Shown: positions 1 to 8,238 of the stretch, one piece after another
Position numbering within the stretch: position 1 is the first letter of the stretch
Layout of the letters: each line of letters starts with the position of its first letter
Assembly: GCA_040902925.1 (NCBI GenBank)
Contig: JBBDWJ010000101.1
Coordinates: forward strand, 1-40,224
DNA length: 40,224 nt
Source of the DNA: JBBDWJ01 sp040902925
GTDB taxonomy: Bacteria; Acidobacteriota; Terriglobia; Bryobacterales; UBA6623
Direction of reading: 5' to 3'
Notes under the pieces: generated by a model
Seen by the model: the letters and a program-made list of their open reading frames with translations, nothing else
What the model was told of the DNA's origin: nothing
Database searches by the model: none
Program-made: the position numbers and the translations under genes

Positions 1-967
1 CGGGAATCGAGGGAGTCTGGCTCAGCAGGTCGTCGACGCGGCCGTTGAGCGAACGTAGAAACGCGACCAAGTCCGATCTTTCCTCGCTCGTCAGGGAAAG
101 CGGCCGGATCTCGGCTTCCAGGGATTCGGGCGCCGAGCCGCCCCGGTCATAGTGGTCGAGAACGTGATCGAGCCGCAGAAAGCGGCCGTTGTGCATGAAC
201 GAAAAGCGACGCGTCACGTCGCGCAGACTCTGCGTTTTGTACTTTGTGCCCGGCAGCTTGTCGCCCTCGCGCTCGGGCACGCCGGTGTAATGAAACTCGT
301 GGTCGGTGAGCATCGGGCCGTGATGGCAGCCAACGCAGCCCGCTTTGCCAGTGAATAGATTCATTCCGCGAATCGCTTCCGGACTCAGCGCTCGCTCGTC
401 GCCGGAAAGATAGCGGTCGAGGTCGCTGTCGTGGGAAACCAGCGTGCGCTCGAAAGCGGCAATGGCCTTGGCCACCAGAGCGTAAGTGATCGGCTCACCG
501 GGAAACACCTTTGCGAATGCCGCGCTGTAGAGTGGATCGGCGGCCAGACGCTGGGCGGCCTTTTCCGGATCCATGTCCATCTCCTGATGGTTCTCGAGCG
601 GCATCGACGCCTGCTCTTCGAGCGTTTTGGCGCGGCCGTCAAAAAACAGGCTGCGCTGCCAGCCGACGTTCAACAGATTCGGCGTCTTGCGCGATAGCTC
701 GGACTCCTGCAAGCTCCAGCCGCGCGAAAAGCCGTCGGTGAAAAAAAGCTCCGGCTTGTGGCAGGTCGAGCAGCTACGCTGGCGGCGCTCCGACAGCATC
801 GTCTCGAAGAAGAGCATTTCGCCCAGCTTAATTTTCTCGGGCGTGCCGGGGTTGTCGGGCGGATGCGGCGGTAAACCCGTGAGGGGCTCAAGGCGCGGAA
901 CATCATTGGCCCAAGCCAACGCGCAAGCGAGTGCAGTAACGACAAGGAGCCGGAAGTTATGCCTCAC
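1..967 (-). CDS. Di-haem cytochrome c peroxidase / MauG-family protein (3' end cut by window)
   Basis: Periplasmic di-haem c-type protein of the bacterial cytochrome c peroxidase/MauG family, which reduces peroxide or carries out related oxidations. The start is GTG at 967, chosen for a purine-rich Shine-Dalgarno (GGAAAGAGGG) just upstream. Residues 1-20 form a signal peptide ending ALAWA. The first haem site CSTCH lies at residues 66-70 and the second, CVGCH, at 211-215. A segment RFSFMHNGRF (253-262) matches the conserved stretch after the second haem that can carry an axial ligand. All 322 codons are open, and the family is usually about 320-350 residues, so only a few C-terminal residues lie outside the window. 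It is divergent from the amidohydrolase gene. The family is clear; the substrate is not. Confidence 0.88.
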   Translation of the reverse strand, partial: MRHNFRLLVVTALACALAWANDVPRLEPLTGLPPHPPDNPGTPEKIKLGEMLFFETMLSERRQRSCSTCHKPELFFTDGFSRGWSLQESELSRKTPNLLNVGWQRSLFFDGRAKTLEEQASMPLENHQEMDMDPEKAAQRLAADPLYSAAFAKVFPGEPITYALVAKAIAAFERTLVSHDSDLDRYLSGDERALSPEAIRGMNLFTGKAGCVGCHHGPMLTDHEFHYTGVPEREGDKLPGTKYKTQSLRDVTRRFSFMHNGRFLRLDHVLDHYDRGGSAPESLEAEIRPLSLTSEERSDLVAFLRSLNGRVDDLLSQTPSIP

Positions 968-1024
968 TAAAGACGCCCTCTTTCCAAAGTCTACTATAGG
1001 CGGAGAATCGAGAAGAGAGAAAGC

Positions 1025-1056
1025 AAGGCAAAAGGCAAAAGGCAAAAATGCGGAAC
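1025..1056 (+). repeat. Purine-rich AAAGGC dispersed repeat, copy 1
   Basis: Tandem AGGCAAA units ending in ATGCGGAACG. The same design recurs at 7092-7149, ending ATGAGGAACG, and on the opposite strand at 1157-1200. It lies in the gap between the peroxidase and amidohydrolase genes. Function unknown. Confidence 0.6.
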
Positions 1057-1156
1057 GCCGAAGATCGAGCTTGGTACCGGCGGCTACTTTTGCTGAGTTG
1101 GCCAACAGGCAAGGGTCAACACTCTCAGTGCGCCAAGGCCTAGGCTCGCTTCCCTC

Positions 1157-1200
1157 TGCAACTTTGCCTCTTGCCTTTTGCACTTTGCCTTCCCCCTCTT
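1157..1200 (-). repeat. Purine-rich AAAGGC dispersed repeat, copy 2 (inverted)
   Basis: Read on the minus strand this gives GGGGGAAGGCAAAGTGCAAA followed by AGGCAAGAGGCAAAG. It resembles the 7092-7149 copy and lies inverted relative to copy 1, about 100 bases away, so the pair could fold into a long, imperfect stem. A run of CTTCTC/CTTCCT pyrimidine repeats follows to about 1235. Confidence 0.55.
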
Positions 1201-1262
1201 CATTTCCTCTTCTCCTTCCTCTTCTCCTTCCTCTTTGCCTCCCGCCTCGAATAAACTTGGTC

Positions 1263-2876
1263 ATGACCTGCCGCTTCTCCCCCAAAGTTCTGCAACGTTT
1301 GCTGGCGGTTTTCAGCCTGCTCGTCGGCGCCGCGCCAGCCTGGCCACAAGCCAACGCCCCTTACGACATCCTCATCCGCAACGCTAGAATCCTCGACGGT
1401 GCCGGCAACCCTTGGTTCCGAGGCGACGTCGGCATACGCGGCGACCGCATCGCCGCCGTGGGGATGCTGCCTGGCGCAACGGCTCGCCGCACGATCGACG
1501 CCAAACAGCAGATCGTCGCACCCGGTTTTCTCGACGTACACAACCACAGCCTCCCGGCGATGTTCGAAGCGAGCGGCGAAAACTTCATCCGCATGGGTGT
1601 TACCAGCATCATCGAAGGCAACGACGGCGGCTCGCCGATTCCGCTGGCCGGCTTCCTCGACAAAACAGCCGCGGCGCGCCTCGCCGTCAATGTCGGCTCA
1701 TTCCTCGGTCACGGCAGCGTGCGCCAGGAGATTCTTGGCGCCGTCGATCGCAAAGCAACGCCCGCGGAGCTCGACCAGATGCGCCGCCTGGTGCGCCAAG
1801 GCATGCAGCAAGGCGCGCTCGGGCTGAGCACCGGCCTGTTCTATATCCCCGGCGCGTTCGCTCCCACCGAAGAGGTCGTCGAGTTGGCTAAAGTCGCGGC
1901 GGAATATGGTGGCATGCACATCTCGCACATGCGCGACGAATCCGCCAGCCTGCTCGACAGCGTCCGCGAGACCATTCGTATCGGGGAAGAAGGCGGCCTG
2001 CCGACCCAGCTCACTCACCACAAAGCCCTCGGCAAACCCAACTGGGGGCAAACCGCCGAATCGCTGCGGCTTGTGGAAGAAGCCAGGCGGCGCGGGGTCG
2101 ACGTCTCGATCGATCAGTATCCCTACACGGCGTCGCACACCGGCACCGCCGCGCTGTTCGCGCCTTGGGCGCAGGAAGGCGGGCGCGAAAAGATGCTCGA
2201 GCGCCTCAAGGACCCCGCAACCCGCGCCCGCATCAAAGCCGACATCGCTCAAAGAATCGAGATCGACCGCGGCGGCGGCGATCCGGCCAACGTGCAGCTC
2301 TCGCGCTGCGGCTGGGACAGCAGCCTCGACGGCAAGACCCTCGCCGACGTCACCCGCGACCGGGGCCGCGAGGTCACCTTCCTGAACGCCGCCGAAACCA
2401 CGATGGAGATCCAGCAGGCGGGCGGCTGCCAGGCCGTCTATCACGCCATGAGCGAGGAAGACGTCATCCGCGTCATGCAATATCCGGGAACGATGATCTC
2501 TTCCGACGGCGGCATCCACGTCTTCGGCGAGGGTGTGCCTCATCCGCGCTTCTACGGAACGTTCCCCCGCGTGCTGGGCCGTTATGTTCGGGAAAAAGGG
2601 ATTCTGCGCCTGGAGGACGCCGTTCGCAAGATGACTTCGCTACCGGCGCAACGGATCGGGCAATTCGACCGCGGGCTGATTCGCCCGGGAATGAAGGCGG
2701 ACGTGACAATCTTCGACCCCGAGCGGATCATCGACCGCGCCGAGTTCGGCGATCCTCACCGCTACGCCGAGGGAGTTTCTTACGTGTTCGTCAACGGTGC
2801 GGTAGTGCTGGACCAGGGTCAAATGACAAAGGCGCGGCCCGGTCAAATCCTTTATGGACCGGGCTACGCCAAATAA
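1263..2876 (+). CDS. Exported N-acyl-D-amino-acid deacylase-type amidohydrolase
   Basis: Predicted 537-residue metal-dependent hydrolase of the D-aminoacylase branch of the amidohydrolase superfamily, which releases D-amino acids from N-acyl derivatives. The start ATG at 1263 is chosen because a signal peptide (residues 1-30, ending AWPQA) follows directly; upstream in-frame codons run through low-complexity repeat DNA. The metal-binding DVHNH is at 91-95. Conserved blocks include EGNDGG (118-123), GHGS (149-152), HISHMRDE (219-226), THHK (251-254), YPYT (286-289) and the catalytic-type SSDGG (413-417, Asp415). The C-terminal GMKADVTIFDP is typical of the second beta domain. No strong Shine-Dalgarno is visible. 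The signal peptide suggests periplasmic action, perhaps on peptidoglycan-derived or environmental D-amino-acid compounds (inference). Dihydroorotase-like relatives are possible but fit less well. Confidence 0.88.
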   Translation: MTCRFSPKVLQRLLAVFSLLVGAAPAWPQANAPYDILIRNARILDGAGNPWFRGDVGIRGDRIAAVGMLPGATARRTIDAKQQIVAPGFLDVHNHSLPAMFEASGENFIRMGVTSIIEGNDGGSPIPLAGFLDKTAAARLAVNVGSFLGHGSVRQEILGAVDRKATPAELDQMRRLVRQGMQQGALGLSTGLFYIPGAFAPTEEVVELAKVAAEYGGMHISHMRDESASLLDSVRETIRIGEEGGLPTQLTHHKALGKPNWGQTAESLRLVEEARRRGVDVSIDQYPYTASHTGTAALFAPWAQEGGREKMLERLKDPATRARIKADIAQRIEIDRGGGDPANVQLSRCGWDSSLDGKTLADVTRDRGREVTFLNAAETTMEIQQAGGCQAVYHAMSEEDVIRVMQYPGTMISSDGGIHVFGEGVPHPRFYGTFPRVLGRYVREKGILRLEDAVRKMTSLPAQRIGQFDRGLIRPGMKADVTIFDPERIIDRAEFGDPHRYAEGVSYVFVNGAVVLDQGQMTKARPGQILYGPGYAK

Positions 2877-3255
2877 TTTCCAGGCATGGACCCCTCGTCA
2901 GGGCCCAGGCAATTGGAACCAGCCGACGCGCTCGACGTAGCGCGCTGCCGAGGCGTGTGACGGCGAACTCCCGCAAGATAAACGGACCCTCGCGCCGCTG
3001 CCTTGTTAGGCCAGCGATGCTACCGGAGCGACGTATATTTCTACGGAAGAGTGACGATACGACCCGGTCGGCCGGGCGCTGGTCGCAACGCGGGTGCGTG
3101 CTGGGGCGAGGCAAGTCGAGGCGAGTTCCCGGCGCTCGGACGAATAGTCATCCGCTGCCGGACATGGAGGGGGCTTGCGGGTAAGTAGCCCCTCCCACTG
3201 CGCCGGTTCTGAGCTTGGTTAGCCAACAGCAAAACCTGTGTCCATCCCGAAGCGT
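2877..3255. other. Intergenic region with one strong hairpin
   Basis: No convincing gene between the convergent amidohydrolase and DksA-like genes. The ORFs here overlap the C-terminus of the amidohydrolase gene in another frame or have no recognisable product. A hairpin lies at 3166-3195: GGAGGGGGCT pairs with AGCCCCTCC, with one bulged G and an 11-base loop. No T-run follows on either strand, so it is not a standard intrinsic terminator. Confidence 0.5.
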
Positions 3256-3627
3256 TTAGGCAGCGCGATCGAAGGTCACAAGACCGTCCGTCCGCTCCTG
3301 CTCGTCGTGTTCTCCCTGGCAACGCACACACAGCGTCGTCCACGGGATCGCATCCAACCGCTTGGGATTGATCGGTTCTCCGCAATCCTGGCAAATGCCA
3401 TATTCGCCGGTATCGAGCAGCGCGATCGCCGTTTCCACCGCCTTCTGAGTTTTGAAGTCGGTGTTGAGCGCCAACACGGCCATATCCAGATCCATACGAG
3501 ACTGGACCTGATCCATGGGGTCGTTGGACCGCTCGGTGATCAACTCGCTCCGGCGGTTGGCCTTCACCAGTTCCTCCAGCTTGACTTCCAGGTGCTTGCG
3601 AACCTTTGTGTATTCCTTTTTGCTCAT
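3256..3627 (-). CDS. DksA/TraR-family C4 zinc-finger protein
   Basis: A 123-residue regulator of the DksA/TraR family, whose members bind in the RNA polymerase secondary channel and modulate the stringent response. The start ATG at 3627 is preceded by TAGGAG at good spacing; an upstream in-frame ATG at 3672 lacks this support. The N-terminal half is predicted coiled coil. The tip has NDPMDQV (35-41), aligning with the DxxDxA motif of DksA but with Val in place of the final Ala. The zinc finger is C79-x2-C82 with C100-x2-C103, embedded in a typical CGEPI....RL....LC..C block. It stands alone. Whether it acts as a true DksA or only as a paralogue cannot be told from sequence. Confidence 0.85.
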   Translation of the reverse strand: MSKKEYTKVRKHLEVKLEELVKANRRSELITERSNDPMDQVQSRMDLDMAVLALNTDFKTQKAVETAIALLDTGEYGICQDCGEPINPKRLDAIPWTTLCVRCQGEHDEQERTDGLVTFDRAA

Positions 3628-3660
3628 CTGTTTACTCCTACGAAATCCTGAAACCGTATA

Positions 3661-3697
3661 GATGCCCTCCACCGGGTGGTGGTTGCATCTTTTTTGT
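3661..3697 (+). terminator. Intrinsic-terminator-like hairpin with T-run, antisense to the DksA-like gene
   Basis: GATGC-CCT-CCACC-GGGT-GGTGG-TT-GCATC is followed directly by TTTTTT on the plus strand. The shape is that of a Rho-independent terminator for rightward transcription, yet no plus-strand gene lies close upstream. It falls in the upstream region of the minus-strand DksA-like gene, where the same inverted repeat would form a leader hairpin without a U-run. Confidence 0.55.
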
Positions 3698-3831
3698 GAG
3701 CTTTTTTAGCGGGTAAATATTTAAGCTGTCCCGCCTCGGATTTCAGGTAGTAGCAATTGGCGTGCCAGAGCCAGGCGGGGGCTGCTAAGCAGACGAAAGC
3801 CTATGATTCTTAAAGGCTAACCGGCTCCGCG

Positions 3832-4533
3832 TCAGCCGAGCATGCGTCGCGCGTCGCCAAAGACTGACTGCAACATCTGCATGGTAAGAACGCCCGTTTG
3901 GGTGTTTTGGCGGCTCGGGTGATAGCAACATAGTAGAGTCGGCAGGCCGGACGGTAACCGGAAATGCGCTCCATGCGAAAACGGGTAGCCGGAACGGCGC
4001 TGAATGAGCTTTCGATCGAGCGGTACGCCGAGATAGGCATCCAATGCCAGCCGTCCGAGAGTTACTACGACCTTCACGTTGGCCAGCAGATCGAGTTCCC
4101 GCTCCAGGAACGGCCGGCAAGCGGCAAACTCCTCCCGGGTTGGCTTGTTGCCGGGAGGCGCGCAACGCACGGGCGCAGTAATATATGCATCGATAAGGTG
4201 GAGCCCGTCGCTGCGACCGGTGGAGTTGGGCTGCGAAGCAAAACCATTGTCGAACAAGGCCTTATAGAGAAAATCACCCGACGAATCGCCCGTGAACATG
4301 CGCCCGGTGCGGTTGGCCCCATGAGCGCCCGGGGCGAGCCCAACGATCAGCAGCCGGGCTGCCGGATCGCCGAATGAGGGAACCGGGCGGCCCCAGTATT
4401 CGCAGCGCAGGTAGGCGCGCCGCTTCGCGGAAGCTACCGCCTCGCGATGGGCGACCAGCCTGGGACACAACCGGCAGGCAATCACCTCTTGTTGCAGTTT
4501 GGCAAGCTTCAGACTCAACCGGTTCGCAGCCAT
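3832..4533 (-). CDS. Family 5 uracil-DNA glycosylase (UDGb type, 4Fe-4S)
   Basis: A 233-residue base-excision repair enzyme that removes uracil, and in this family often other deaminated bases, from DNA. The active-site loop GLAPGAHGANRTGR (65-78) and the intercalation-loop motif HPSRQNTQTG (205-214) are diagnostic of family 5; family 4 has a different loop. Four cysteines suited to a 4Fe-4S cluster are C20, C23, C124 and C139. The length is normal for the family. The ATG at 4533 has no clear Shine-Dalgarno; a -10-like TAAACT lies a short distance upstream, so a short-leader or leaderless mRNA is possible. Transcribed alone, divergent from the TPR gene. Confidence 0.92.
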   Translation of the reverse strand: MAANRLSLKLAKLQQEVIACRLCPRLVAHREAVASAKRRAYLRCEYWGRPVPSFGDPAARLLIVGLAPGAHGANRTGRMFTGDSSGDFLYKALFDNGFASQPNSTGRSDGLHLIDAYITAPVRCAPPGNKPTREEFAACRPFLERELDLLANVKVVVTLGRLALDAYLGVPLDRKLIQRRSGYPFSHGAHFRLPSGLPTLLCCYHPSRQNTQTGVLTMQMLQSVFGDARRMLG

Positions 4534-4897
4534 AAGGATTGACTAATGAGTAGTTTAGCGAATCGCGCAGGCCGCGCGGGGCTTCGGCGCCGCGGGTTGG
4601 AGTTTGGTGTCCCTTTCGACGGTCTAGGTCCGCTATTCTCTACATCCAGGGTCCCCATATCCGTGGGCACGGTACATCCGAGCCAGCCCAATATGTATTC
4701 CATGATACGATTAGGGATTGGTGGAACTAACCAGTCAGACAAGCCGACGGCAGCGCCACAGTTGCTTGAATCAGGACAAATCTGGTATAAACCATTGCGA
4801 CACGGGGCGTTAGCGGCTATCCTCAGGGCGGTAAAGAGAGCCTAGTATTTTCAGATCCCAAGGGCTTCCAGACCCAAGGGCCGCAACGGAAACCACT
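4534..4897. other. Intergenic region between divergent genes, weak promoter candidate
   Basis: No supported gene. A possible plus-strand promoter for the TPR gene is TTGCTT (4762-4767), an 18-base spacer and TATAAA (4786-4791). The -10 is good but the -35 matches at only three positions. Nothing else recognised. Confidence 0.35.
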
Positions 4898-5893
4898 ATG
4901 GCGCGGAGCACGAAAAAGGCACCCAAGGTGAAGCCCAGCCAGGCGAAGGCACTAACTTCACGGGCTCGGCCTTCGAGTGCGGCCAAGCCCGCCAAGGCCC
5001 GCAATTCCGCTGCGCGAAAAACCGCCAAACCTCGGACGGCTGCTGCTGAATCCGCATCCGAAAAGGCCAAGCCGGTGAAGGCAACGAAGAATCGGACGAG
5101 CGCCACGCCGAGCCCCAAGCCGTCCGGCAAACACGAGGCCGGCAAAAAAGCAGCGCCGGAGACCTCGCCAGGGAAAGCCGCGCCAGAGAAGAAAGCGGCA
5201 GCCACGCAGAAAGCTGCGGCCCAGAAGAATCCTTCAAAAGCTCCCGCGCCCACGAAACAGAAGTCGCCCCAATCCTCACAGAGCAACGACGGGCCTGCCT
5301 CCACGGTGGCGCCCTTCCTTCGAAAGATCACCGTGCGGACCGCACCGCCCCCGCCTGCGCCGCCTCCAGTCGATAGACAAGCTGAGCAGGCAGCCAAAGC
5401 GGTGAAGCAGCTCGAGTTGCGTCAGGCCGAGTATTACGACAAAGCGGTGACGTTGTTCAACACCAAGAAGTTTGCGCGGGCGCTTTCCCTGTTGGAGAAG
5501 ACTCTGGAGGGCCCCGACGCCACGCTCCGTCATCGGGCTCAGGTCTACACAGAGATCTGCCGGCGTCAGATCAGCAACCAGAAGGTTCAGCTCAAGACGG
5601 CGGAAGACTATTACAATTACGCTGTAAAGCTGATGAACGATCGCCGCCTTGAGGAGGCCCAGCGCCATTTGCAGCGTGCCCTGCAGATTGCCCCCAAAGC
5701 GGGTTATGTTCACTACGCCAACGCCGTACTGTCGGCGCTGCTAGGCGATGCCGACTCGGCCTTCGGGAACCTCAAAAGAGCGATTGAAATCGATCCGCTG
5801 AACCGTGTTTTAGCTCTGAACGACGCCGATCTCGCCAGCGTCGCGAGCCATCCCCGCATCGCCCATCTCCTCAACGAGGTCGGCGGAAGTTAG
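4898..5893 (+). CDS. TPR protein with histone-H1-like Lys/Ala/Pro-rich N-terminal tail
   Basis: A 331-residue protein with two unlike halves. Residues 1 to about 130 are low-complexity Lys/Ala/Pro/Ser with AAK, KPA and KKAA repeats, strongly basic like bacterial H1-like (HC1/AlgP-type) tails. A short proline run (PPPPAPPP) near residue 150 links to a C-terminal domain with tetratricopeptide-like helices: EYYDKAVTLFNTKKFARAL, then YYNYAVKLMNDRRLEEAQRH and the following GDADSAFGNLKRAIEIDP. There is no signal peptide, so it is probably cytoplasmic and may bind nucleic acid through the tail while the TPRs bind a protein (inference). Its stop codon is in the same reading frame as the following YvcK-like gene, 120 bases downstream. 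Codon use in the tail is skewed by composition, but the frame stays open throughout. Confidence 0.75.
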   Translation: MARSTKKAPKVKPSQAKALTSRARPSSAAKPAKARNSAARKTAKPRTAAAESASEKAKPVKATKNRTSATPSPKPSGKHEAGKKAAPETSPGKAAPEKKAAATQKAAAQKNPSKAPAPTKQKSPQSSQSNDGPASTVAPFLRKITVRTAPPPPAPPPVDRQAEQAAKAVKQLELRQAEYYDKAVTLFNTKKFARALSLLEKTLEGPDATLRHRAQVYTEICRRQISNQKVQLKTAEDYYNYAVKLMNDRRLEEAQRHLQRALQIAPKAGYVHYANAVLSALLGDADSAFGNLKRAIEIDPLNRVLALNDADLASVASHPRIAHLLNEVGGS

Positions 5894-6013
5894 CCAGCCG
5901 ATCAGGAGTCCACGACGATTCGTTCCCGTTCACGAGCCGGAAAAACCCAGCAGCCCAAGCCGGCATCGCAGGGGGAACCGCCCCAGACCCGCGTCGAGAC
6001 CCGAGACAACCCG

Positions 6014-7030
6014 TTGCGGATCGTCGCGCTGGGAGGCGGCACGGGACTTTCCACGATTCTGCGCGGGCTCAAACGGCTGTCACACGGCCAGTTTGGCGAA
6101 GCCCGCTCCCCGGACGCGCCGTTTCTCGAGATCGGAGCCGTGGTGACCGTCAGCGACGACGGCGGCAGCTCCGGGCGCTTGCGGCGTGCCCTCGACATCC
6201 TGGCCACGGGCGATATTCGTAACTGCATGGTCGCCTTGGCCGAGGACGAGCTCCTGCTGTCGCAGTTATTCCAATATCGCTTTTCCAGTGGGCGCGGCTT
6301 GCGGGGCCATAGCTTCGGGAACCTCTTTCTCGCCGCGCTCACCCACATCACCGGCGATTTCCATCAGGCGATTCAGCTATCGAGCGAAGTGCTGGCGATC
6401 CACGGGCATATCTTTCCCTCGACATTGAAGAACGTCCAACTGGTCGCGGAGATGGCCGGCGGCCGCAAGCTGGTGGGAGAGTCGCGGATCACCCGCTCGC
6501 CGGACGCGATCCGCGCGGTTCGGCTGAAGCCGCGCCACTGCCCGCCGCTGCCCGATACGTTGGAGGCCATCGCGCGAGCCGATCTGATCACGCTGGGGCC
6601 GGGCTCGTTATATACGAGCGTCATACCCAACCTTCTGGTCGAAGGAATTCCCGACGCGATCGTGAACTCACCCGCCCGCAAGGTTTATCTGTGCAACATG
6701 ATGGGGCAGCCTGGGGAAACGATCGGCTACTCCGCGAGCCAACACGTGCAAGCCATCCTGGAGCACGCCCGGGCGCGGGTCATCGATAGCGTCATTCTCA
6801 ACGACCGGCGCGTCTCAACAGCCTCCCGCCGCCGCTACGCCGCGCAAAGCATCAACCCGGTCAAAAATGACGCCTCCCGCATCGAAAGGCTGGGAGTGAA
6901 GGTCCTGACGCACGATGTGCTCGGCGAGGGCACGGAGGCGCGAGTACGCCACGACCCCGACCGCACGGCAAGCCTGCTGGTCGAGCTGGCGCGGCAGGCG
7001 CGAGCCAAGAAGCTGGGCGCCCCTGATTGA
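6014..7030 (+). CDS. yvcK: YvcK/CofD-like family protein (gluconeogenesis factor type)
   Basis: A 338-residue protein of the YvcK branch of the CofD-like family, which binds UDP-sugars and links carbon metabolism with cell-wall synthesis in other bacteria. GGGTGLS lies at residues 8-14, and the blocks SDDGGSSGRLR, GDIRNCMVALA and GHSFGNLFLAALT are characteristic. No ATG is available: TTG at 6014 is the simplest start but has little Shine-Dalgarno. An alternative is ATT at 5918, in frame, with AGGAG nine bases upstream, which would add 32 residues. The frame continues back to the stop of the TPR gene, so the two genes are probably co-transcribed. The family call is secure; the start is not. 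Confidence 0.87.
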   Translation: MRIVALGGGTGLSTILRGLKRLSHGQFGEARSPDAPFLEIGAVVTVSDDGGSSGRLRRALDILATGDIRNCMVALAEDELLLSQLFQYRFSSGRGLRGHSFGNLFLAALTHITGDFHQAIQLSSEVLAIHGHIFPSTLKNVQLVAEMAGGRKLVGESRITRSPDAIRAVRLKPRHCPPLPDTLEAIARADLITLGPGSLYTSVIPNLLVEGIPDAIVNSPARKVYLCNMMGQPGETIGYSASQHVQAILEHARARVIDSVILNDRRVSTASRRRYAAQSINPVKNDASRIERLGVKVLTHDVLGEGTEARVRHDPDRTASLLVELARQARAKKLGAPD

Positions 7031-7091
7031 GCGGACGGTCTTTCTAACTCCGCACCGCTTTGGGGGGTGTGCCTCCAAGCGTGAAGACGGG

Positions 7092-7149
7092 AGAAGGCGA
7101 ATAGGGGGAAGGCGAAAAGGCAAAAGGCAAAACGCAAAATGAGGAACGA
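7092..7149 (+). repeat. Purine-rich AAAGGC dispersed repeat, copy 3
   Basis: GGGGGAAGGCGAAAAGGCAA followed by AAGGCAAAACGCAAAATGAG and GAACG. It shares its core and its ATGnGGAACG end with the 1025-1056 copy. It fills most of the gap after the YvcK-like gene. Confidence 0.6.
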
Positions 7150-7187
7150 GCGGCCGTTTTGCCACTCCACAGGGAGGTGTTGTAGTC

Positions 7188-7658
7188 GTGGGATTGAGCC
7201 TTGATCCGTTTAGCCCGTCGGGCACCTACGGATACACCTGCAAGGTGTGGCTTGCCCGCAAGATCGAGGAAGAATTTCCCGGCAGTCGATACTTTGTTTG
7301 GTTTGCTCGCAGACTGAACCCACTGCGGAATCCTTTTTCGGCCAATCCGATCGAGATCTACCGGCTCGTGGATCAGGCGGTCCAAAGGGGCGATGACGCC
7401 GAACCGAAGCTCAAGGATCTCCGCGCCAATATCCATCTAGGCATCCAATTGCGGGTCGGTAAAACGAATCGGGCACGCGCCGAACAGCTTCACCGCATAG
7501 TAACCGCGGCTGCTATCGAGATGTTTCATCCGCAGATTTGGCGATTGAAGCTGTCGCACATTGACCCAGCAAGATGGCGACCCACAGAGCACTCCGGACG
7601 GGATGAGGCGCTGATCGAAGATCTGGCCCTGGGCGAGTTCGACGAAATTGTCGAATAA
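7188..7658 (+). CDS. Hypothetical protein, 156 residues
   Basis: I do not recognise the family. The start is GTG at 7188, with GGGAGG about ten bases upstream. The product is soluble, with no signal peptide or membrane segment. It has an aromatic, basic N-terminal part (YFVWFARRLNPLR), a central charged segment (QRGDDAEPKLKDL) and an acidic C-terminus (EALIEDLALGEFDEIVE). The composition is that of a real, mixed-charge protein rather than a shadow frame. It directly follows the dispersed repeat at 7092-7149. The next gene is convergent, 23 bases beyond its stop. Confidence 0.5.
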   Translation: MGLSLDPFSPSGTYGYTCKVWLARKIEEEFPGSRYFVWFARRLNPLRNPFSANPIEIYRLVDQAVQRGDDAEPKLKDLRANIHLGIQLRVGKTNRARAEQLHRIVTAAAIEMFHPQIWRLKLSHIDPARWRPTEHSGRDEALIEDLALGEFDEIVE

Positions 7659-7681
7659 CGGGCGGCCCGAAACGGCATCAG

Positions 7682-8026
7682 CTAAAGGCGAGCGGCCTGT
7701 TTGGCGAAATCCAATGCACGATCCCGAAGATAGGTCTTGAACGCGGCTGTGTCGTCTGTTGCTGCGGGCCGCTGCTGAATGGTATCCAGTAGGCGTTCCC
7801 CATCCTGCCGGGCCGTTGAAACCAGTTCGGGCTCAGCCTGCAGCTCAACAATCTGGTCTAGAAGTTCCCTGGCGCGCGCCTGGAGATCGGTCGCCGTCAC
7901 GGCCGCTATTTCGAACCAGTTGGACTCGCCTGCCCTGAGGTCGAGCTGCTTCCACAACAAGAGATAGAAGTCACGCAGGACTCCTGCTTCGTCTCGAGCT
8001 GTCAGACTGTGCGTAGGGGAAGCCAT
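7682..8026 (-). CDS. Hypothetical all-helical protein, 114 residues
   Basis: Family not recognised. The protein looks mostly alpha-helical and is rich in Ala, Leu, Asp and Arg, with an LLDQIVELQAEPEL stretch that could form a coiled coil. No signal peptide or membrane segment. The start ATG at 8026 has only a weak Shine-Dalgarno. It is convergent with the 7188 gene. The 212 bases upstream, before the PilZ gene, show nothing notable. Confidence 0.5.
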   Translation of the reverse strand: MASPTHSLTARDEAGVLRDFYLLLWKQLDLRAGESNWFEIAAVTATDLQARARELLDQIVELQAEPELVSTARQDGERLLDTIQQRPAATDDTAAFKTYLRDRALDFAKQAARL

Positions 8027-8238
8027 GCTTTCGTGAACCGGTTGGTTGATCGGCGGAACGGCCTTTTCGTCGTAGGACGCAATCCATCGACTAGATATCC
8101 ACCGTACCCTGTTGATTCGATTCTATCAGCAGGCTCCAAATCGGCTGGCCCTCAGAGGGTTTCGGCCAGCCCAAGCACCATTTTCGCCCGCAATCGAGAT
8201 CCAGGCGGCCGCGTGGCGGAAAGCGAAGCAGGAGGGGC

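Noticed and set aside
2165..3184. Plus-strand ORF overlapping the end of the amidohydrolase gene
   Set aside because: Arg-rich product in another frame of a clear enzyme; the part beyond 2876 has no domain.
3166..3195. Hairpin considered as a terminator or structured RNA gene
   Set aside because: No T-run on either strand and no match to a known RNA class I can recall (6S, SRP, tmRNA or RNase P).
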